Assembly (NCBI RefSeq): GCF_013178945.1 | Contig: NZ_JABFDM010000011.1 | Span: 124,001-188,000 of the forward strand | Source of the DNA: Bradyrhizobium aeschynomenes | GTDB lineage: Bacteria; Pseudomonadota; Alphaproteobacteria; Rhizobiales; Xanthobacteraceae | DNA length: 64,000 nt | Reading direction: 5' to 3' | Shown here: piece after piece, positions 17,197 through 28,543 of the stretch | How positions within the stretch are numbered: position 1 is the first letter of the stretch | Layout of the letters: the number at the start of each line of letters is the position of its first letter | Translations under genes and position numbers: made by a program | The notes under the pieces: model-generated | Databases searched by the model: none | What the model was told of the DNA's origin: nothing | The model's input: only the letters and a program-made list of their open reading frames with translations

Positions 17197-17274
17197 GCGT
17201 CATTGCGAGCGAAGCGAAGCAATCCAGAGTCGTGGGCGGGACCCCGGATCGCTTCGCTGACGCTCGCGACGATG
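17197..17274. repeat. GCGTCATTGCGAGCG palindromic repeat
   Basis: It begins GCGTCATTGCGAGCGAAGCG and ends with the partly complementary CGCTTCGCTGACGCTCGC. A related copy sits at 28544-28643. It lies between the preceding repeat and the 3' end of secA, so the convergent gap is wholly repeat-derived. Confidence 0.75.
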
Positions 17275-17293
17275 ATGAGAGGGTCGGCCGCGC

Positions 17294-20146
<2,853 letters not shown>

Positions 20147-20540
20147 TGCTGAAATCCTGCCTCTAATGGGTCTGCGTTGCAGCCGTAACTCATGGTTTGG
20201 GTTTGCTGTTCCCGGCGTGATGCACCGCAGCACCCGCGCCAGGCTCGAACGTCGGCGCCATCAGGCGGCCGTCAGATGAGTGGGAGACGAGCAAACCAGG
20301 GTTCAACGGCCAAAAACGCAGCAAAATAAGCGCTATCGCCCTTGAAGCGATCGGGGAGAGATATGGCTGGGGGGGAACGTTGTCAACGGCGCCCGACACC
20401 AGGACATCCGCCCCGAACCTGTCGCCGATTTCACGAAATTGACAGACTTTTCGCGTTGCCAAGGCACGACGATTGGGCGAGTGTCCCCGCCGCCCTGAGG
20501 CCACGCCCCTGGAGCCCCCTCTTCAAGACAAGGATTTTCC
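20147..20540. other. 394-base divergent intergenic region
   Basis: This lies between secA and the exported isomerase and must hold both promoters. TTGACA at 20439-20444 is a plausible -35 box for the rightward gene, but no good -10 follows at 17 bases. There is no gene or repeat that I can support. Confidence 0.5.
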
Positions 20541-21452
20541 ATGACCACGTCGTTCCCGGTTACGAAAACCGGCCTGCGCTTCGGCCTTGCTACCGCTCTC
20601 GCCGGCAGTCTCGCATTGTCCCTGCTGGTCGCCCCCGCGCGCGCCGCCGACGATGCCAACCCGGTGCTGGCCAAGGTGAACGGGGCCGAAATCCGCAAGA
20701 GCGACGTCAAACTCGCGGAAGAGGAGCTTGGGCCGAGCCTCGCCCAGATGGACCCCGCGACCAAGGACGAGAACGTGCTGTCGTTCCTGATCGACATGAA
20801 GCTCGTGTCGAAGGCGGCCGAGGACAAGAAGGTCGCCGACAGCGAGGACTTCAAGAAGCGCCTCGCCTTCACCCGCAACCGCCTGCTGATGGACAGCCTG
20901 CTCGCCAGCGAGGGCAAGGCCGCGACTACGCCGGACGCGATGAAGAAGGTCTATGAGGAAGCCTCCAAGCAGATCGGCGGCGAGCAGGAGGTGCATGCGC
21001 GCCACATCCTGGTCGAGACCGAGGACGAGGCCAAGGCCGTCAAGGCCGAGCTCGCCAAGGGCGCCGACTTCGCCGAGCTCGCCAAGAAGAAGTCCAAGGA
21101 CCCCGGCGCCTCCGACGGCGGCGACCTCGGCTTCTTCACCAAGGAGCAGATGGTGCCGGAATTCGCCAACGTGGCGTTCGGCATGGAGCCGGGCAAGATC
21201 TCGGACCCGGTGAAGACCCAGTTCGGCTGGCACATCATCAAGGTCGAGGAAAAGCGCAACCGCAAGCCGCCGGAATTCGACCAGGTCAAGAGCCAGATCG
21301 AGACCTACGTGACCCGCAAGGCCCAGGCCGACTACGTCGGCAAGCTGCGCGAGGCGGCCAAGATCGAGCGCCTGGACAAGCCGGCCGCCGACGCCAAACC
21401 GGCGGATGCGAAGCCGGCGGATGCGAAGCCGGCCGAGCCGGCGAAGAAGTAA
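20541..21452 (+). CDS. Exported parvulin-type peptidylprolyl isomerase (PrsA/SurA-like)
   Basis: A 303-residue periplasmic folding helper. The signal peptide has a hydrophobic core LATALAGSLALSLLVA and ends ARA, with cleavage near residue 35. An N-terminal SurA-like helical domain follows, starting NPVLAKVNGAEI. The parvulin domain spans about residues 145-245: EVHARHILVETEDEAKAV, GADFAELAKKKSKDPGASDGGDLGFF and VKTQFGWHIIKVEEKR are its conserved segments. The tail is a low-complexity run of PADAK repeats. It should catalyse cis-trans isomerisation of prolyl bonds in outer-membrane or periplasmic proteins. The start is fixed by the signal peptide, with AAGGA about ten bases upstream. Confidence 0.94.
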   Translation: MTTSFPVTKTGLRFGLATALAGSLALSLLVAPARAADDANPVLAKVNGAEIRKSDVKLAEEELGPSLAQMDPATKDENVLSFLIDMKLVSKAAEDKKVADSEDFKKRLAFTRNRLLMDSLLASEGKAATTPDAMKKVYEEASKQIGGEQEVHARHILVETEDEAKAVKAELAKGADFAELAKKKSKDPGASDGGDLGFFTKEQMVPEFANVAFGMEPGKISDPVKTQFGWHIIKVEEKRNRKPPEFDQVKSQIETYVTRKAQADYVGKLREAAKIERLDKPAADAKPADAKPADAKPAEPAKK

Positions 21453-21535
21453 GCGGTTCGCTTCTAACCAGGACGCGGCGACGCCGCCTTGCGAGGCGGC
21501 AGTCAGAGAGCCGTCACTGCCGCGTCACAAAAGGT

Positions 21536-21652
21536 GTCGTCCCCGCGAACGCGGGGACCCATACCGCGTGATGCCTGAAATGGGCACGCGGCCAGTACCG
21601 AGCCTGACAACTACACCCTGTGGTTATGGATCCCCGCTTTCGCGGGGATGAC
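21536..21652. repeat. Split palindromic repeat (GTCGTCCC...GGGATGAC type)
   Basis: Left hairpin CCCCGCGAACGCGGGG followed by ACCCATA; right hairpin TATGGATCCCCGC, TTTC, GCGGGGATGAC. Same family as 36655-36774. It separates the isomerase gene from argJ. Confidence 0.8.
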
Positions 21653-21738
21653 AGCGGAGTGTGGAGTCGCATCCACTCCCACGTTGACGACTTAGATGAT
21701 ACAGAGCGCTTCCCGCCAATCCTGCCGGAAGCCTCTCG

Positions 21739-22980
21739 ATGTCCTCAGCCGTCTCCCCGCTCGCCCCGACCGACGTCCCCGACATGCCCCCGATCGCCGG
21801 CGTCAAGCTGGCGACCGCCGCAGCCGGCATCCGCTACAAGAACCGCACCGACGTGCTGCTGGCGCTGCTCGATCCCGGCACGACCGTCGCCGGCGTGTTC
21901 ACGCTGTCGAAATGCCCGTCGGCCCCGGTCGAATGGTGCCGCGCCAAATTGAAGGGCGGCAAGGCGCGCGCGCTGGTGGTCAATTCCGGCAACGCCAACG
22001 CCTTCACCGGCAAGACCGGCAAGCAGTCGACGGCGCTGACCGCTGCGATCGCCGCCAAGGCGGTGGGCTGCAAGCGGGACGAGATCTTCCTCGCCTCGAC
22101 CGGCGTCATCGGCGAGCCGCTCGACGCCACCAAGTTCGACGGCGTGCTCGAAGGCCTCGCCGGCACCGCGACCCCTGAGGACTGGATGGGCGCCGCGCGC
22201 GCCATCATGACCACCGACACCTTCCCGAAGGTCGCGACCGCCACCGTCAAGCTCGGCAAGGCCAAGGTGACGATCAACGGCATGGCCAAGGGCGCCGGCA
22301 TGATCGCGCCGGACATGGCGACGATGCTGTCCTTCATCTTCACCGACGCGCCGATCACGGCGCCGGCGCTGCAGGCGCTGCTCAAGGTCGGCGTCGAGGA
22401 CACCTTCAATGCGGTGACGATCGACGGCGACACCTCGACCTCCGACACCCTGCTCGCCTTCGCCACCGGCGCCGCCGCCGCCAAGGGCGCGCCGAAGATC
22501 AGCCGCATCAGCGATCCCAATGCAAAAGCTTTCGTGAAGGCGTTCAACGCCGTGCTGGCCGATCTCGCCGAACAGGTCGCCCGCGATGGCGAGGGCGCGC
22601 GCAAGCTGGTCGAGATCATCGTCGAGGGCGCCAAGAGCAAGCCGTCGGCGCGCAGGATCGCGATGTCGATCGCCAACTCGCCGCTGGTGAAGACCGCGAT
22701 CGCCGGCGAGGACGCCAATTGGGGACGCGTCGTGATGGCGGTCGGCAAGGCGGGCGAACCGGCCGATCGCGACAAACTCTCGATTTCCTTCAACGGCATC
22801 CGCGTCGCGTCGAAAGGCGCGCGCGATCCGTCCTATGACGAGGCGGAAGTCTCGGAGGCGATGAAGGCGCAGAAGGTGCAGATCAAGGTGGCACTCGGCC
22901 TCGGCAAGGGCCGCGACCGCGTGCTGACCTGCGACCTCACCAAGGAGTATGTCGCGATCAACGGCGACTACCGCTCTTGA
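21739..22980 (+). CDS. argJ: Bifunctional ornithine acetyltransferase / N-acetylglutamate synthase
   Basis: ArgJ moves the acetyl group from N-acetylornithine to glutamate (and in bifunctional forms uses acetyl-CoA), recycling acetyl in arginine synthesis. At 413 residues it has normal length. The autoproteolysis motif KGAGMIAPDMATML is present; cleavage is expected between Ala194 and Thr195, and the freed threonine is the nucleophile. NSGNANAFTGKTG and the C-terminal NWGRVVMAVGKAG are further family segments. The precursor would split into alpha and beta chains of about 194 and 219 residues. GGAAG lies about eight bases before the ATG. The gene converges on a TadG-like gene; a short GC-rich inverted repeat around 23001-23022 may serve as terminator but is weak. 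Confidence 0.96.
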   Translation: MSSAVSPLAPTDVPDMPPIAGVKLATAAAGIRYKNRTDVLLALLDPGTTVAGVFTLSKCPSAPVEWCRAKLKGGKARALVVNSGNANAFTGKTGKQSTALTAAIAAKAVGCKRDEIFLASTGVIGEPLDATKFDGVLEGLAGTATPEDWMGAARAIMTTDTFPKVATATVKLGKAKVTINGMAKGAGMIAPDMATMLSFIFTDAPITAPALQALLKVGVEDTFNAVTIDGDTSTSDTLLAFATGAAAAKGAPKISRISDPNAKAFVKAFNAVLADLAEQVARDGEGARKLVEIIVEGAKSKPSARRIAMSIANSPLVKTAIAGEDANWGRVVMAVGKAGEPADRDKLSISFNGIRVASKGARDPSYDEAEVSEAMKAQKVQIKVALGLGKGRDRVLTCDLTKEYVAINGDYRS

Positions 22981-23032
22981 GCCGGCTGGCTGCACCTGAG
23001 GAGCGCCCCCTCGGAGGCGCCCCTGCAATCGC

Positions 23033-24361
23033 TCAACTCGCGATCCGCGCGTCGGCGACCGCTCTGTCGAACAGCTTCCTCAGCGCTTCGGCGATGCCCT
23101 GGGTCGGAGACACCTCGGTGTAGTATCCGTCGGACGCGCAAGCTTGCATGTTCTGCGCAATCTCGCTGTTCGGCGACGGCCCGAACGGCCCCTTGTTGAA
23201 GGGATCGATCCAGCTCATGTACCAGCTGTTGGTCGGCAGTTGCAGATAGGTCGTGTAGAGCACGGCGATCTTGATGCCGCGGTTCTTCAGCGCGGTGCAC
23301 AGCGCCGGATTGAGCGGCGACTGGCATCGGTTACCGCTCGCCTTCGCCTTCAGGCAGGCCGCATTGCTTTCGTCGGCAACGCCGTCAGAGACGAAGAACA
23401 GGTATTTCAGCGGCGAGCCCGTGGTGCCGTCACCGGGCGTCGAGATCTCGTTGTTGATCGCCGGGAACACAGTCGAGAACGGCGTGTCCTTGTCGGCGGT
23501 ATAGGCGTCGTTGTTGCCGTAGACACCCATCAGGTCGATATTCCCGGCGGCACTCTTGGCGCTCGACAAATTGGACGACAGCGCGAACAAGGAGCGCAGG
23601 CCGATCGTCTTCGACGCCGCGCCGAAATCGTACAGCGCCATGCGGAACTGATTGGGATAGGTCTGCGTGGCCGCCGCCTTGTCCATCAGCTGCTGGGTGG
23701 CGCTGCGCAGCACGTCGATGCGCGTGGTGACGCCAAGCTTCTTGGCAAGATTATAGTAGTTGTTGGAATCATTGTAGTCGTGGCAGGCAAAGGCACACTT
23801 GTCGGACGTGTTGTTGACCATCTTGGTCACATCGTCGGGAGTCGCCGCGACGCCCATCGAGGGCGAATTGTCGAGCAGCAGATAGAAGTCGATGTATTTC
23901 GGCATCGAGGCCTTCGCCGTCGACGAGCCCTGCAAGGTCATGGTCTTGAAGCCGACGATGCTCATGAACATCGTCGGCACCGTAGCCGTGAACGACACCG
24001 TGGCGCTCACGACCGAGCCCGACTTCTTCACGTCCGGCGTGAGACTGTTCAGCGTATAGCCGGACGTGCCGGACATGTTGCCGTTGAATATCTTGCGCGC
24101 ATCGTCGTTGCCGACCGCGATCGGGCCGTCGCCGGTCATGGAACCAGCCGCGATGAAGGCCGGCGCGGTCCTCGACACCGCGCCGACGGACGCGGCGTCC
24201 ACCGCCGCCTGCAGCTTGGCGCGCATCTGGTTGTTCCGGCTGTAGTCGATGCCGCAGCCGACCGCCGTGATCACCGGCACGCAGACGATGGCGAAGGTCA
24301 CGGCAACATTGCCGCTGACGTTGCGGCGAAAGCGGGCGAGCAGGTCAGTTAAAAATCGCAT
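23033..24361 (-). CDS. TadE/TadG-like pilus-associated protein with vWA domain
   Basis: A 442-residue protein. The N-terminus is typical of TadE/TadG: a short basic cytoplasmic part ending FRRNVSGNVAVTF, then one membrane helix (about 18-36), then GIDYSRNNQMRAKLQAAVDAAS. After residue 155 comes a von Willebrand A-like domain with the metal-site motif DNSPSMG (Asp164) and a second strand YLFFVSDGVADE. CAFACH and a few other cysteines may form disulfides outside the cell. TadG proteins act with Flp pili in tight adherence, but no other tad/cpa gene is nearby, so it is an orphan and might serve another envelope function. Confidence 0.88.
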   Translation of the reverse strand: MRFLTDLLARFRRNVSGNVAVTFAIVCVPVITAVGCGIDYSRNNQMRAKLQAAVDAASVGAVSRTAPAFIAAGSMTGDGPIAVGNDDARKIFNGNMSGTSGYTLNSLTPDVKKSGSVVSATVSFTATVPTMFMSIVGFKTMTLQGSSTAKASMPKYIDFYLLLDNSPSMGVAATPDDVTKMVNNTSDKCAFACHDYNDSNNYYNLAKKLGVTTRIDVLRSATQQLMDKAAATQTYPNQFRMALYDFGAASKTIGLRSLFALSSNLSSAKSAAGNIDLMGVYGNNDAYTADKDTPFSTVFPAINNEISTPGDGTTGSPLKYLFFVSDGVADESNAACLKAKASGNRCQSPLNPALCTALKNRGIKIAVLYTTYLQLPTNSWYMSWIDPFNKGPFGPSPNSEIAQNMQACASDGYYTEVSPTQGIAEALRKLFDRAVADARIAS

Positions 24362-24555
24362 GAAAGATGCCTAACGAACCATGAGGAGGCCACGACTGAC
24401 ACCCGTGAAAATACGCGTGAGCCAATTAAGGTTGGCTTATTTCAATCGTGGAAAGACGGCTCGAAACGGCTTAGGTTAAGAAATCCTCACCAGCGCAGCC
24501 GGCTCGTTCAGTCTGAACCAGCGGCGGCGTGCGCTCCCAGCCCCCCGATCGGATC

Positions 24556-24966
24556 ATGCCCGACTTGAAACTCACCCTCGTGGTCGCCTGCGCCCTCGTC
24601 GATGCCGACAATCGCGTGCTGCTGGCGCAGCGGCCGCCCGGCAAGACGCTCGCGGGCCTCTGGGAGTTTCCCGGCGGCAAGCTCGAGCCGGGCGAACGCC
24701 CCGAGGCCAGCCTGATCCGCGAGCTCGACGAGGAGCTCGGCATCACCGTGCGCGAGGCCTGTCTGGCGCCGCTGACCTTTGCCAGCCACGCCTACGAGAC
24801 GTTCCATCTGTTGATGCCGCTCTACATCTGCCGGCGCTGGGAAGGCGTGGTCACCGCGCGCGAGGGCCAGCAACTGGCCTGGGTGCGGCCGAACAAGCTG
24901 CGCGACTATCCGATGCCGCCCGCGGACATTCCGCTGCTGCCGCATCTGATCGATTTGCTGATGTGA
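24556..24966 (+). CDS. mutT: Nudix hydrolase, MutT-type 8-oxo-dGTP diphosphatase
   Basis: A 136-residue enzyme expected to clean 8-oxo-dGTP from the nucleotide pool. The Nudix box is complete: GGKLEPGERPEASLIRELDEELGI at residues 40-63, with REL-EE-G in register. LLAQRPPGKTLAGLWEFPGGK before it and the FETFH-like HAYETFHLLMPLY after it match MutT proper rather than other Nudix groups. ATG 24556 is preferred because the fold starts immediately; an upstream GTG would add nine residues without homology. It is divergent from the TadG-like gene and converges on a methyltransferase over a palindrome. Confidence 0.92.
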   Translation: MPDLKLTLVVACALVDADNRVLLAQRPPGKTLAGLWEFPGGKLEPGERPEASLIRELDEELGITVREACLAPLTFASHAYETFHLLMPLYICRRWEGVVTAREGQQLAWVRPNKLRDYPMPPADIPLLPHLIDLLM

Positions 24967-24990
24967 GCCGCTGCGCCGTCCCAACCCTCA

Positions 24991-25074
24991 CTCGTCATGC
25001 GCGGGCTTGACCCGCGCATCCATCATCCTGCGAAAAAGAGGATGGATCGCCGGGTCAAGCCCGGCGATGACGAG
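24991..25074. repeat. Paired REP-like palindrome between convergent genes
   Basis: Hairpins GCGCGGGCTTGACCCGCGC and CGCCGGGTCAAGCCCGGCG flank a smaller ATCCTGCGAAAAAGAGGAT loop, with outer CTCGTCATG/ATGACGAG ends complementary. It fills the gap between mutT and the convergent methyltransferase, ending five bases before the latter's stop, so it probably terminates both. Confidence 0.8.
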
Positions 25075-25079
25075 TGTAG

Positions 25080-25937
25080 CTAGTCGCCCTCATTGGAGTG
25101 CGGCACACGCTTCACCGCCGTCTCCAAGCTCGCCGTCGCCGAGCCCGGCTTCAGCGGCTTCTGCTGGCTTTCGTGCGGCGCCCAGCCGGAAATCCAGATG
25201 ATGTCGAAGGTGGCGCGGATGCGGCCGTCAGGGTCGGCGAAGCGCTCGGCATAGATCGCGGCCATGCGCAGCAGGGTGGCGCGGCGCAGCGGCGTGCGGC
25301 GCCGCTCGACCAGGCTGTTGGTCGCGCCCATGCGGCGGAGATCCTGCATCAGGCCGAGCGCGCTGGCGTAGCGGACCACGACGCGGTCGACGTCGGTGAC
25401 GGGCAGCGCGAAGCCGGCACGCTGCAACAGCCCGCCGACATCGCGCAGATCGGCAAGCGGCGCGACGCGCGGCGATACGCCGCCCTCGCATTCGGCTTCG
25501 GCCGCCGCGAAAGACTGCCGCAGCTCGGTCAGCGTGTCGCCGCCGATCATGGCCGCGAGCAACAGGCCATCAGGACGCAGGGCCCGGCGGATCTGCACCA
25601 GCAGCCCAGGCAGATCATTGACGAATTGAAAGGCGAGCGCCGACAGCACGAGATCGAGCGATTGCGCTGCCAGCGGCAGCCGCTCATCCGCCGTTTCGGG
25701 CGCGGCGATATGTGCGAGCTGCGAGAGGCGTCCCGAAAGATACGGCTTCAAGCCGGCGCCGGGCGTCCAAACGTCGGCGGCCGCGCTGAACGGCCGGTTC
25801 ACTGCGGCGAGGCGGTCCGCGATGTCCTCGGCGACGCGCTCCAGCAGGAACGTCTCGGGCGCGCTCGCAACCCGCCGCTGCCGCTGCGCAAGCAGGGGAC
25901 GGTCGAACAGAACGGGAGCGGTGCCGGGCTGGGTCAT
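25080..25937 (-). CDS. Methyltransferase-like protein, NDUFAF5/BioC family
   Basis: A 285-residue protein whose N-terminus LFDRPLLAQRQRRVASAPETFLLERVAEDIADRL is the hallmark of NDUFAF5-type proteins, which in mitochondria hydroxylate an arginine of complex I subunit NDUFS7. The glycine-rich SAM loop is degenerate (AAADVWTPGAGL where VLDLGCG-like sequence is usual). Later segments SLDLVLSALAFQFVNDLPGLLVQIRRALRPDGLLLAAMIGGDTLTELR are standard. Known members depart from canonical motif I too, so loss of function is not implied. The start MTQPGTAP is chosen over a non-ATG start twelve codons upstream. It is divergent from comF with 79 bases between, an arrangement common in alphaproteobacteria. 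Confidence 0.85.
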   Translation of the reverse strand: MTQPGTAPVLFDRPLLAQRQRRVASAPETFLLERVAEDIADRLAAVNRPFSAAADVWTPGAGLKPYLSGRLSQLAHIAAPETADERLPLAAQSLDLVLSALAFQFVNDLPGLLVQIRRALRPDGLLLAAMIGGDTLTELRQSFAAAEAECEGGVSPRVAPLADLRDVGGLLQRAGFALPVTDVDRVVVRYASALGLMQDLRRMGATNSLVERRRTPLRRATLLRMAAIYAERFADPDGRIRATFDIIWISGWAPHESQQKPLKPGSATASLETAVKRVPHSNEGD

Positions 25938-26016
25938 GGGGGGCTGGTTACGCCGATCCTGGTGGCCGGGCAATGCGCCGCTTGAGCCGCCTGAGTTGCG
26001 GGGCTAGCCTCAACAC

Positions 26017-26820
26017 ATGGGTGTGACGTTTGCTCCAAACCGCGTCGGACGACTTCGTGCAGCCGCGGGCGCGCTGCATCGCAGTCTCGCGCACGTTGCC
26101 AAGCTCGCACTCGACGTCGCGCTCCCCACCCTGTGCATCTCCTGCCGCGAGCCGGTCGATGGCGAGGGGGTCTGCGCGGCGTGCTGGGGTAAATTGTCGT
26201 TCATCGAGCGGCCCTACTGCCCCAAGCTCGGCATTCCCTTCGTCTATGATCCAGGCCCCGAGCTGCTGTCGATGGAGGCGATCGCGGCACCGCCGGCCTA
26301 TGCCAAGGCGCGCGCCGCCGTGCGCTATGACGAGGTCGCGCGCACCCTGGTGCATCAGCTGAAATATCAGGACCGCACCGATCTGGCGCCGATCATGGGC
26401 CGCTGGATGGTCCGCGCGGGCCGCGAGCTGCTCGCCGATGCCGATCTGCTCGTGCCGGTGCCGCTGCACTGGCGGCGCGGCTTTTCGCGCCGCTACAACC
26501 AGTCCGGCGCGCTGGCGCGGGTGATCGCCCGGTCCAGCGGGGTCAGAATGCAGGGCGACGCGCTGCGCCGCGTCCGCGCGACCAAGCAGCAGGTCGGCCT
26601 GTCGCGGCCCCAGCGCGCCAGCAATGTGCAGGGCGCATTCCAGGTATCGGCAGACCGTCTGCACGACGTGCAGGGGCGCCGTGTCGTGATCGTCGACGAT
26701 GTCCTCACCACCGGCGCGACGGTGGATGCCTGCGCCCGCGCCCTGCTGCGCGCCAAGGCGGCCGAGGTCCGCGTGCTGGTCTTCGCCCGGGTTGTCGATG
26801 CCCCCCGCGCTCCCATATAA
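26017..26820 (+). CDS. comF: ComF family phosphoribosyltransferase-like protein
   Basis: A 267-residue protein. An N-terminal zinc ribbon has four cysteines (C40, C43, C53, C56). The phosphoribosyltransferase fold follows: LLVPVPLHWRRGFSRRYNQS, then KQQVGLSRPQRASNVQGAF, then the PRPP loop VVIVDDVLTTGATV (Asp227 and following). ComF takes part in DNA uptake in competent Gram-positive bacteria; the role in alphaproteobacteria is not settled, and many members are plain amidophosphoribosyltransferase-like proteins. It starts a rightward group with grxC, a nitrilase and DUF1178, 29 bases before grxC. Confidence 0.92.
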   Translation: MGVTFAPNRVGRLRAAAGALHRSLAHVAKLALDVALPTLCISCREPVDGEGVCAACWGKLSFIERPYCPKLGIPFVYDPGPELLSMEAIAAPPAYAKARAAVRYDEVARTLVHQLKYQDRTDLAPIMGRWMVRAGRELLADADLLVPVPLHWRRGFSRRYNQSGALARVIARSSGVRMQGDALRRVRATKQQVGLSRPQRASNVQGAFQVSADRLHDVQGRRVVIVDDVLTTGATVDACARALLRAKAAEVRVLVFARVVDAPRAPI

Positions 26821-26849
26821 TCTGACGTTCCGTAACAGCTGAGCGCGAC

Positions 26850-27125
26850 ATGACCGCTGCGATCGAAATCTATACCCGTCCGGGGTGCGGCTACTGCACG
26901 GCCGCCAAATCGCTCCTGACCCGCAAGAACGTCCCCTTCACCGAGCACGACGCGGGCAAGGATCCGACCGTCCGGCAGCAGATGTACGACCGCGTCGGCC
27001 CGGGCTCGACCTTCCCGCAGATCTTCATCGGCAAGACCCATATCGGCGGCTGCGACGATCTCTATGCGCTCGATCGCGAGGGCAGGCTCGACGCCATGCT
27101 GGCCGGAGACAAGGCGACATCATGA
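26850..27125 (+). CDS. grxC: Glutaredoxin 3
   Basis: A 91-residue dithiol glutaredoxin that reduces disulfides and mixed glutathione disulfides. The active site CGYC (Cys13, Cys16) follows IEIYTRPG. The TFPQIFIG segment holds the cis-proline, and HIGGCDDLYALDREGRLD is the glutathione-binding end. Its stop overlaps the start of the nitrilase gene in an ATGA arrangement, so the two are translationally coupled. Confidence 0.96.
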   Translation: MTAAIEIYTRPGCGYCTAAKSLLTRKNVPFTEHDAGKDPTVRQQMYDRVGPGSTFPQIFIGKTHIGGCDDLYALDREGRLDAMLAGDKATS

Positions 27126-28000
27126 GCAACGACCGCAGCTTTACCGCCGCCATGGTGCAGATGCGCACCTCGCTGCTGCCCGAGCCGAGCCTCGAGCAGG
27201 GCACCAGGCTGATCCGGGAAGCGGTCGCGCAGGGCGCGGAGTACGTCCAGACGCCGGAAGTGAGCAACATGATGCAGCTCAACCGGACGGCGCTGTTCGA
27301 GCAGCTCAAGAGCGAGGACGACGATCCCTCGCTCAAGGCCTACCGCGCCCTGGCCAGGGAGCTGAACATCCATCTGCAAATCGGGTCGCTGGCGCTGCGC
27401 TTCTCGGCCGAGAAGGCCGTGAACCGCTCGTTCCTGATCGGGCCTGACGGAAACGTGCTGGCGAGCTACGACAAGATCCACATGTTCGACATCGACCTGC
27501 CGGGCGGTGAGAGCTATCGGGAGTCGGCGAACTATCAGCCCGGCGAGACGGCGGTGATCTCGGATCTGCCGTGGGGCCGGCTCGGCCTGACGATCTGCTA
27601 TGACGTCCGCTTCCCGGCGCTGTATCGCGCGTTGGCCGAGAGCGGCGCGTCGTTCATCAGCGTGCCCTCGGCGTTCACGCGCAAGACCGGCGAGGCGCAT
27701 TGGCACACGCTGTTGCGCGCCCGCGCCATCGAGACCGGCTGCTTCGTGTTCGCCGCCGCGCAATGCGGCCTGCACGAGAACAAGCGCGAGACCTTCGGCC
27801 ATTCGCTCATCATCGATCCCTGGGGCGAGGTTCTCGCCGAGGGCGGCGTCGAGCCCGGCGTGATCGTGGCGCGCATCGATCCGTCGCGGGTCGAGAGCGT
27901 GCGGCAGACCATCCCCTCCCTGCAGCACGGCCGCCGCTTCGGCATCGCCGATCCAAAGGGGGGCCCCGATTATCTGCATCTGGTGCGGGGCTCGGCATGA
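27122..28000 (+). CDS. Carbon-nitrogen hydrolase, Nit1/Nit2-like deaminated glutathione amidase
   Basis: A 292-residue nitrilase-superfamily enzyme with the Glu-Lys-Cys triad: Glu46 in QTPEVSN, Lys118 in YDKIHMFD, and Cys159 in TICYDVRFP. YDKIHMFDIDLP and the Cys loop match the Nit branch, whose members hydrolyse deaminated glutathione or omega-amides of 2-oxo acids. That assignment fits its coupling to glutaredoxin: the gene starts inside the grxC stop (ATGA) and its own stop overlaps the DUF1178 start in the same way. Cytosolic, no signal. Substrate assignment rests on family and context. Confidence 0.93.
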   Translation: MSNDRSFTAAMVQMRTSLLPEPSLEQGTRLIREAVAQGAEYVQTPEVSNMMQLNRTALFEQLKSEDDDPSLKAYRALARELNIHLQIGSLALRFSAEKAVNRSFLIGPDGNVLASYDKIHMFDIDLPGGESYRESANYQPGETAVISDLPWGRLGLTICYDVRFPALYRALAESGASFISVPSAFTRKTGEAHWHTLLRARAIETGCFVFAAAQCGLHENKRETFGHSLIIDPWGEVLAEGGVEPGVIVARIDPSRVESVRQTIPSLQHGRRFGIADPKGGPDYLHLVRGSA

Positions 28001-28479
28001 TCCGCTACGCGCTGCGCTGCGAGCGTGATCACACCTTCGAAAGCTGGTTTCAGAGCTCCTCGGCCTACGAGTCGCAGGTGAAGCGCAAGCTGGTGGAATG
28101 CCCGACCTGCGGCTCGACCAAGGTCGAGAAGGCGATCATGGCGCCGCGCATCGTCAGCAAGAAGGGACGCGAGGTTGCAGTGGAGCCGCCGCCGGCGGTT
28201 CCGGCGCCGGCGCAGGAGGTCATTCCGCCGGGATCGACCGCGCTGATGATGGCGCAGGAGCGCGAGTTGCGCGCCAAGCTCAAGGAGCTGCGCGATCACA
28301 TCGTCAAGAACGCCGACGATGTCGGCGAGCGCTTCCCGACCGAGGCCCGCAAGATGCATTACGGCGAGACCGAGCACCGGCCGATCTATGGCGAAGCCTC
28401 GCTCGACGAAGCGCGCGAGCTGATTGAGGAAGGCATCGAGGTCGCCCCGATACCGGTGTTGCCGGACGATCGGAATTGA
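27997..28479 (+). CDS. DUF1178 family protein, zinc-ribbon-like
   Basis: A 160-residue protein of unknown function. The N-terminus MIRYALRCERDHTFESWF and VECPTCGSTKVEKAIMAPRI look like a small zinc ribbon with Cys8, Cys35 and Cys38 and His12 as likely ligands, similar in pattern to FmdB-type ribbons. A Pro-rich linker (60-80) leads to a conserved helical part with ERELRAKLKELRDHIVKNADDVGERFPTEARKMHYGE, the family core. The start overlaps the nitrilase stop (ATGA), so the two proteins are made together. The tight link with a glutaredoxin and a glutathione-type amidase suggests a place in thiol metabolism, but this is inference. Confidence 0.92.
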   Translation: MIRYALRCERDHTFESWFQSSSAYESQVKRKLVECPTCGSTKVEKAIMAPRIVSKKGREVAVEPPPAVPAPAQEVIPPGSTALMMAQERELRAKLKELRDHIVKNADDVGERFPTEARKMHYGETEHRPIYGEASLDEARELIEEGIEVAPIPVLPDDRN

Positions 28480-28543
28480 CGGTTAGAGCCGGCCAGTCCC
28501 GCAGCGCTCGCGGGGCGAACCAACCGCAACTCTCGATTATTCT

